DNA of 44,414 nucleotides from Micavibrio sp. (GTDB taxonomy: Bacteria > Pseudomonadota > Alphaproteobacteria > Micavibrionales > Micavibrionaceae): contig PANS01000029.1 in assembly GCA_002708415.1 (NCBI GenBank), forward strand, positions 1 to 44,414, in the 5' to 3' direction. Within the stretch, counting starts at the first letter, position 1. Each line of letters opens with the position of its first letter. The translations under genes were made by a program, and so were the position numbers. Positions 38,736 to 44,414 of the stretch are shown piece by piece. The notes under the pieces are model-generated. The model was not told the origin of the DNA. It made no database searches and worked only from the letters and a program-made list of their open reading frames with translations.

Positions 38736-39508
38736 TATAAATCTCTAGCTCTATATATTTCCAAAAGGCCTTTCAGGGTTAAATCTTGATCAATTATATC
38801 AATCACGCCTGTTCCATCTGCAAAAAGCGGCGCGAGACCACCTGTCGCAATCACATAGGGTTTTACACCAAGCTCCGCTTCAATCCGCTTCAACATCCCT
38901 TCAATAAGGCCGATATACCCCCAATAGATACCTGACTGCATCGCCTCAACAGTATTCTTACCAATCGTTTTTTCAGGACGCGCCACATCAACCATCGGCA
39001 ATTTTGCAGCAGCTTTATACAACGCATCAATTGATAAGTTAATCCCTGGTGAAATCACGCCGCCTTCATAACTATTATCTGCGCCAACAACATCGAAATT
39101 TGTCGCCGTTCCAAAATCAACAACAACAGCTGGTGTTTGGTAATGTTTTGAAACAGCAACCGCATTAACAAGGCGGTCCGCACCAGCCTGAGATGGAACA
39201 TCAAGATTGATTTGAATTTTTTTCTGAAGCAAATCACTATTCACAAAAACAGCCTCAGCACCAAAAACCTTAGAACAAAGACTGTTCAGAGCAGCATTGG
39301 CGGCAGGAACAACCGAGCTAATAATCACATCCGTAATTTTATCATCCGCAACACCGTCGCACTCCATAAGCGGCAATAATAATGCCATATACTCATGCGC
39401 TGTTCGGGCACTGTTCGTATGAATACGCCAAGAACCAACCTTATTTTGATTTTCATCAAAAACGGCAAAAACAATATTCGTATTGCCTGCATCAATTGCT
39501 AAAAGCAT
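38735..39508 (-). CDS. coaX: Type III pantothenate kinase
   Basis: MLLAIDAGNTNIVFAVFD; GADRLVNAVAVSKHYQTPAVVVDFGTATNFDVV; GGVISPGINLSIDALYKAAAKLP. Confidence 0.97.
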   Translation of the reverse strand: MLLAIDAGNTNIVFAVFDENQNKVGSWRIHTNSARTAHEYMALLLPLMECDGVADDKITDVIISSVVPAANAALNSLCSKVFGAEAVFVNSDLLQKKIQINLDVPSQAGADRLVNAVAVSKHYQTPAVVVDFGTATNFDVVGADNSYEGGVISPGINLSIDALYKAAAKLPMVDVARPEKTIGKNTVEAMQSGIYWGYIGLIEGMLKRIEAELGVKPYVIATGGLAPLFADGTGVIDIIDQDLTLKGLLEIYRARDL

Positions 39509-39535
39509 TCTACTTTACTCGTTTCTTTAAATCTT

Positions 39536-40273
39536 TTAAGCCACATCACCAAAGTGAACATCGCCTGCCTGAATTGTCTTTTGTGTTCCATCTTCCAATT
39601 GAACCAAAAGTGCGCCCGTTTCATCCACACCACCAAATGTCCCTTTAAAAGTTTCACTTGGCAGACGAACCGTCATCGCTTCATTCAAGCCATGGGCTTG
39701 TTTTAACCATGCCTCACGGATGGGCGCAAACCCTTTATTTTCCCAAAGACTATAAACCTCTGAGAGTGATGTGAGAAACTCATCTCTGAAAACATTAACA
39801 TAAATCGGTTTTTTCGTAATATCTTGCAAAAATATAGCAAATTCAGGTGCTTTAAAAATATTAACACCGACGCCCAAGACAATGCTATCAAGACCTCCAT
39901 CGGCTTGAAGATTAGATTCCAGCAAAATTCCCGAAAGCTTCAAACCATCAACAAAAACATCATTTGGCCATTTCAGGGTCTTCTTATGTTTTTTTGGATC
40001 GATATACGCATCCAAAGCGTTTGATAAGGCCACCGCGACAACGAAAGATAGCTGACCAGCCTCATTTAATGGACATTGAGGGCGCAATAATGCCGACATA
40101 TAAAGATTGCCCATAGGCGCATCCCATTTATTGCCATGACGTCCACGCGCGCCTGATTGCTGAAGGGCCTGAAGAACATACCCCTCTTCTTCACCACCAA
40201 TAGCCTTGTTATGTACAGGTGTTTGCGTGCTTTCAACGCTTCCTACAACTTCAACATTCCAATCAATTGTCAT
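39536..40273 (-). CDS. birA: Biotin--[acetyl-CoA-carboxylase] ligase
   Basis: VGSVESTQTPVHNKA, QQSGARGRHGNKWDAPMGNLYMSALLRP, LKWPNDVFVDGLKLSGILLES. Start could also be 40288. Confidence 0.94.
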   Translation of the reverse strand: MTIDWNVEVVGSVESTQTPVHNKAIGGEEEGYVLQALQQSGARGRHGNKWDAPMGNLYMSALLRPQCPLNEAGQLSFVVAVALSNALDAYIDPKKHKKTLKWPNDVFVDGLKLSGILLESNLQADGGLDSIVLGVGVNIFKAPEFAIFLQDITKKPIYVNVFRDEFLTSLSEVYSLWENKGFAPIREAWLKQAHGLNEAMTVRLPSETFKGTFGGVDETGALLVQLEDGTQKTIQAGDVHFGDVA

Positions 40274-41750
40274 GATCGGTTTGTGCAAGCGTTACAGAAT
40301 GAGAGCTGCCATTAAATAAAGAAGATGCTGCCGCTCGGCTCTTTTCAATCAAAGGCGTAGGATTCAAAATAAATAAAACTGTCACGAAAATAGATAAACC
40401 GATAACAAGTTTACGGCTTAAGGATATTTCACTATCGAATTTATCAGCCGGCTCATCAAAGAACATCACCTTAATAACGCGAAGATAATAATAAGACGCA
40501 ACAACAGATGCCAGCACACCAAGAACAGCGAGAACAATTAAACCTGACTCAACAGCCGCTTGAAAAATAAAGAATTTACCGAAGAATCCTGCTAGCGGCG
40601 GAATACCACTTAACGAGAACATTAAAATAGCCAGTGCATAGGCCAGAACAGGAGAATTTTGTGATAGGCCCGCCAAATCATCAATTTTCTCAACAGCGCT
40701 ACCATCACGGCGCATGCATAGAATAATACCAAACACACCTGCCGTCATAATAATATAAATCGTAAGATAAACCATCACAGCAGTAATTCCCATTTCACCC
40801 GCAGCTGCCACACCAATTAAAGCGTACCCCATATTACCGATAGAGCTGTAAGCCAAAAGACGCTTTACGTTATTTTGCGCAATACCAGCAAAGGCACCAA
40901 GTGCCATAGAAGCAAGTGAAATAAACCAAATGATTTGATGCCACTGATCTTGCAAGGCAGCGAATGGTTCAAAAAGAAGGCGAATAAGAAGGCCGATTGC
41001 GGCGATTTTTGGAACAATGGCAAATAATGCCGTTACAGATGTTGGTGCCCCTTCATAAACATCAGGTGTCCACATATGGAATGGTACAGCCGAAATCTTA
41101 AAGGCAATCCCTGACAAGATGAATACAAGGCCAATCACTGCGCCTAAATTCACATCAGTATTCAAAGTCTCTCCGAGTAACGTAAAGTTTGTTGTTCCCG
41201 TATAACCATAAAGAAGTGACATGCCAAAAAGTAAAATACCTGATGAAATTGCACCAAGCACAAAATACTTCATACCCGATTCAGCAGACTTAATATGATC
41301 GCGACGAATTGTTGCCAGCACATATAAGGCCAATGATTGAAGCTCTAGTCCAACATATAATGACATCATGTCATGAGCCGACACCATCATCAGCATCCCA
41401 ATACCGCTAAATAGAATCAAAATAGGGTATTCAAATCGAACAATATAATCTTGATGCAAATACTGGATTGATAATGCGATAGAAGCAATCAAACCACCGA
41501 TAATCAGCAGCTTCATATAACCAGCAAAACCATCCAAGACAAACATACCGTTTAATGTTTCAACGCGTGTCCATTCCATGCCCAACAATAAAGATGCGGC
41601 AAACACCAAACAGAAAATGCTGGAACGAGAAATAAAATCAGTGCTTTGATTGCCACGTAAAACACCAGCAACAAGTAAAACCATTCCAGCAATAGCCAGA
41701 AATAGTTCCGGCAATAACGGCGTTAATGAAGATAAGGTAAAACTAGTCAT
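40263..41750 (-). CDS. nuoN: NADH-quinone oxidoreductase subunit N
   Basis: LYVGLELQSLALYVLATIRRDHIKSAESGMKYFVLGAISSGILLFGMSLLYG; KISAVPFHMWTPDVYEGAPTSVTALFAIVPKIAAI. Confidence 0.96.
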   Translation of the reverse strand: MTSFTLSSLTPLLPELFLAIAGMVLLVAGVLRGNQSTDFISRSSIFCLVFAASLLLGMEWTRVETLNGMFVLDGFAGYMKLLIIGGLIASIALSIQYLHQDYIVRFEYPILILFSGIGMLMMVSAHDMMSLYVGLELQSLALYVLATIRRDHIKSAESGMKYFVLGAISSGILLFGMSLLYGYTGTTNFTLLGETLNTDVNLGAVIGLVFILSGIAFKISAVPFHMWTPDVYEGAPTSVTALFAIVPKIAAIGLLIRLLFEPFAALQDQWHQIIWFISLASMALGAFAGIAQNNVKRLLAYSSIGNMGYALIGVAAAGEMGITAVMVYLTIYIIMTAGVFGIILCMRRDGSAVEKIDDLAGLSQNSPVLAYALAILMFSLSGIPPLAGFFGKFFIFQAAVESGLIVLAVLGVLASVVASYYYLRVIKVMFFDEPADKFDSEISLSRKLVIGLSIFVTVLFILNPTPLIEKSRAAASSLFNGSSHSVTLAQTDHDN

Positions 41751-43315
41751 TAGTGAGCTTCCTTCACAGATGTATTATGATGCGCTTTATACGCCGCCTT
41801 TGACACTTTGATAATCTTCACTTCTGGCATCTCACGACCTAGCGCCGCGTTATAATTTACAAGCAAGTTTTGAACAGATGGGGAAACACGATCCATCACA
41901 AACGATGGTGCAACACCAAGCCAAACAACCATCAGAACAAGTGGAATAAAGATCGCAAATTCGCGTTTATCAACATCTGGCATTGCAGCGGCATCTTTGT
42001 TCTTTTGTTCCCCAAATACAACACGACGATAAAGAACAAGCATATAAGTTGCGCCTAAGATCACGCCTGTTGTCGCAAGAGCTGCAATGACTGTATCGGC
42101 CTGATAAGCACCCAACAATGTTAGGAACTCACCTACAAAGCCACTCGTCCCTGGAAGGCCTACAGAACCAAGCATAAGAATCATAAAAATCGTCGCGTAC
42201 TTAGGCATATTTTTCACAAGACCTCCATAACGTGACATCTCGCGTGTATGAAGGCGGTCATATACAACACCAACACAAAGGAATAATCCTGCCGAAATAA
42301 TCCCATGAGAAATCATTTGAAAAATCCCGCCCTCAACCCCTTGGGTTGTTGCCGTAAAAATACCGAGTGTCACATAACCCATGTGCGCCACAGAAGAATA
42401 AGCAATCAACTTTTTCATGTCTTCTTGAACAAGCGCCACGAGCGAGGTGTAAATAATAGCAATCACAGAAAGCCACATCACCAGTGGCGTAAAAAACTCC
42501 GTAGCCTCTGGAAACATAGGTATTGAAAAGCGAAGGAAACCATAGCCTCCCATCTTAAGCAACACACCAGCCAAGATCACAGAACCTGCCGTTGGGGCTT
42601 CAACGTGTGCATCAGGCAGCCATGTATGCACAGGCCACATTGGCATCTTCACCGCAAATGACGCAAAAAACGCAAGCCACAGCCACATCTGCATGTCACG
42701 CACAACAGGGTTTTCCATGAGTGTTGGAATATCACTCGTTCCTGCATGTAAATAAAGTGCAAGAAGAGCCACGAGCATCAACACCGAACCAAACAGTGTA
42801 TAAAGAAAAAACTTAAACGCCGAATACACACGGCGCGGCCCACCCCAAACACCAATGATAATAAACATTGGAAGCAAAACACCTTCAAAAAACACATAGA
42901 AAAGTACTGCATCAAGCGCGCAGAACGTTCCAATCATAAAGGTTTCTAAAACCAAAAACGCAATCATATATTCTTTGACGCGCTTTTTAATCGCATGCCA
43001 GCTCGCAATAATACAAATCGGCGTTAAGAACGTGGCCAGCATTACAAAAAATAATGAAATCCCATCAACACCCATGTGGTAAGAAATGTTTAAACCGCTT
43101 AACCATTCTACTTTTTCTACAAACTGAAACTCTGCACTCGTTTCATCAAAAAAATAAAGCATGTAAAGCGAAATGATAAACACAAAACTTGAAACGAACA
43201 GAGCGGTACGACGCGCATTGCGCGCAACAGTCTGCTTATCACCACGAATGAGAAGAATAAATAAAACCCCTACAAGCGGTAAGAAAGTCAGTAATGATAA
43301 AATTGGAAAATCCAT
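41750..43315 (-). CDS. nuoM: NADH-quinone oxidoreductase subunit M
   Basis: [86 protein letters not shown]. Confidence 0.97.
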   Translation of the reverse strand: MDFPILSLLTFLPLVGVLFILLIRGDKQTVARNARRTALFVSSFVFIISLYMLYFFDETSAEFQFVEKVEWLSGLNISYHMGVDGISLFFVMLATFLTPICIIASWHAIKKRVKEYMIAFLVLETFMIGTFCALDAVLFYVFFEGVLLPMFIIIGVWGGPRRVYSAFKFFLYTLFGSVLMLVALLALYLHAGTSDIPTLMENPVVRDMQMWLWLAFFASFAVKMPMWPVHTWLPDAHVEAPTAGSVILAGVLLKMGGYGFLRFSIPMFPEATEFFTPLVMWLSVIAIIYTSLVALVQEDMKKLIAYSSVAHMGYVTLGIFTATTQGVEGGIFQMISHGIISAGLFLCVGVVYDRLHTREMSRYGGLVKNMPKYATIFMILMLGSVGLPGTSGFVGEFLTLLGAYQADTVIAALATTGVILGATYMLVLYRRVVFGEQKNKDAAAMPDVDKREFAIFIPLVLMVVWLGVAPSFVMDRVSPSVQNLLVNYNAALGREMPEVKIIKVSKAAYKAHHNTSVKEAH

Positions 43316-43331
43316 CGTTGATACCCTTTAA

Positions 43332-44414
43332 TTACCCTTGCCCATTCATCATTTTGAAATAAAACCAGCTAACAATCGCAATCAAACCAATCATCATGAC
43401 AAATGCATATTGGAATACATATCCAGATTGAAAACGGCTCAACATACCAGCAACCCTGATAGATGCTTTAGCAACACCATCAGGCCCAAAACCATCAACC
43501 ACTTGTTTATCGCTCTTCCAGAACAGGCGTCCCAAAACAAAAGCAGGTTTAACAAATACGGCCGTATATAGTTCATCAAAATACCATTTATTGAAGGATA
43601 GTGCGTGAAGTGGTTTAAACAGTTTTACAAATTTTGAAGGAAGGCTTGTGAAGCGAAGGTAGAAAACCCACCCCAAAACAAGTCCTAGAGCGCCAGCCGC
43701 AATAGGAAGCTTCTTCACCCAATATGGAACATAGTGAGCTGCCGCAATGGCTTCCTCACCGCGAATGCTATCGCCCCACATCGGATGATGCCCAACAAAT
43801 TTTTCATAAAAGAACCAACCTGAAAAAATAGCGCCAACGCCCAATATCATTAACGGCGTAAGCATGACTGGAGGACTTTCATGAACATGATCCATGGTTT
43901 TTTTATCCGCACGTGGCTTACCGTGGAATGTCATGAACAATAGACGCGCTGAATAAAACGCCGTCATAATCGCCGCAGCAATCCCAAGGAAATAAGCCAA
44001 CTCTCCAAACCATGTATCATCAGCATAAGCGGCTTCTAGAATAATATCTTTTGAATAGTAACCCGCAAAGAACGGCACACCAGCAAGCGCAAGCGATCCA
44101 ATCCACATCAAAATATAAGTCGTCGGGATTTTTTTCCAAATTCCGCCCATTTTGCGCATGTCCTGTTCATCTGACATGGCGTGAATAACAGAACCAGCAC
44201 CAAGGAAAAGCAATGCCTTAAAGAAGGCATGAGTCATAAGATGGAAAATAGCTGCAGGATAAGCGCCAACACCAAGCGCAAAAAACATATAACCAAGCTG
44301 TGACATCGTTGAATAAGCAATCACACGCTTAATATCGAACTGCGTCATACCGATAGTCGCCGCAACAAAGGCCGTTGCTGCACCAACTAATGTTACAACC
44401 ATCAATGTCTCTGG
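43332..44414 (-). CDS. nuoL: NADH-quinone oxidoreductase subunit L (5' end beyond the window)
   Basis: TAFVAATIGMTQFDIKRVIAYSTMSQLGYMFFALGVGAYPAAIFHLMTHAFFKALLFLGAGSVIHAMSDEQDMRKMGGI; frame open to the window edge. Confidence 0.96.
   Translation of the reverse strand, partial: PETLMVVTLVGAATAFVAATIGMTQFDIKRVIAYSTMSQLGYMFFALGVGAYPAAIFHLMTHAFFKALLFLGAGSVIHAMSDEQDMRKMGGIWKKIPTTYILMWIGSLALAGVPFFAGYYSKDIILEAAYADDTWFGELAYFLGIAAAIMTAFYSARLLFMTFHGKPRADKKTMDHVHESPPVMLTPLMILGVGAIFSGWFFYEKFVGHHPMWGDSIRGEEAIAAAHYVPYWVKKLPIAAGALGLVLGWVFYLRFTSLPSKFVKLFKPLHALSFNKWYFDELYTAVFVKPAFVLGRLFWKSDKQVVDGFGPDGVAKASIRVAGMLSRFQSGYVFQYAFVMMIGLIAIVSWFYFKMMNGQG

Noticed and set aside
1-44414. CRISPR arrays, transposases, integrases, toxin-antitoxin or defence systems, biosynthetic clusters
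   Set aside because: Looked for and not seen; no direct-repeat arrays or mobile/defence family motifs in any ORF. The window is essentially a core-genome housekeeping block.

Overview
Low-GC alphaproteobacterial chromosomal window made almost entirely of housekeeping genes. Plus-strand part: tpiA (minus), a PpiD/SurA-like PPIase, trpE, a small possible RHH protein, a convergent YibQ-like deacetylase (minus), trpG-trpD-trpC, lexA, comEC (minus), gltX, gltA. From about 14.2 kb to the end, 28 genes run on the minus strand. In transcription order they are nuoL(partial)-nuoM-nuoN-birA-coaX-rnj-DUF1467-secreted hypothetical-proS-lolC-lolD-orphan-dnaE-rpsB-tsf-pyrH-frr-uppS-cdsA-dxr-rseP-bamA-skp-lpxD-fabZ-lpxA-lpxI-lpxB. 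I found no CRISPR array, mobile element, rRNA or tRNA, and no convincing new multi-gene system. The signals worth a second look are mostly regulatory or small: (1) an orphan gene between lolD and dnaE with a near-consensus sigma70 promoter ending 6 nt before its ATG, so probably leaderless; (2) a triple 11-bp-phased GAAC-type LexA site inside a near-consensus lexA promoter, followed by a structured leader with an exact 11-bp long-range stem; (3) a perfect dyad GTGCAAG-N11-CTTGCAC in the yibQ/trpG divergent promoter; (4) an interrupted trp cluster with convergent genes sharing one TTAA as both stop codons; (5) a 10-bp hairpin in the lpxB C-terminal codons just past the gltA stop. All assignments come from reading the sequence and family knowledge; no searches were run.
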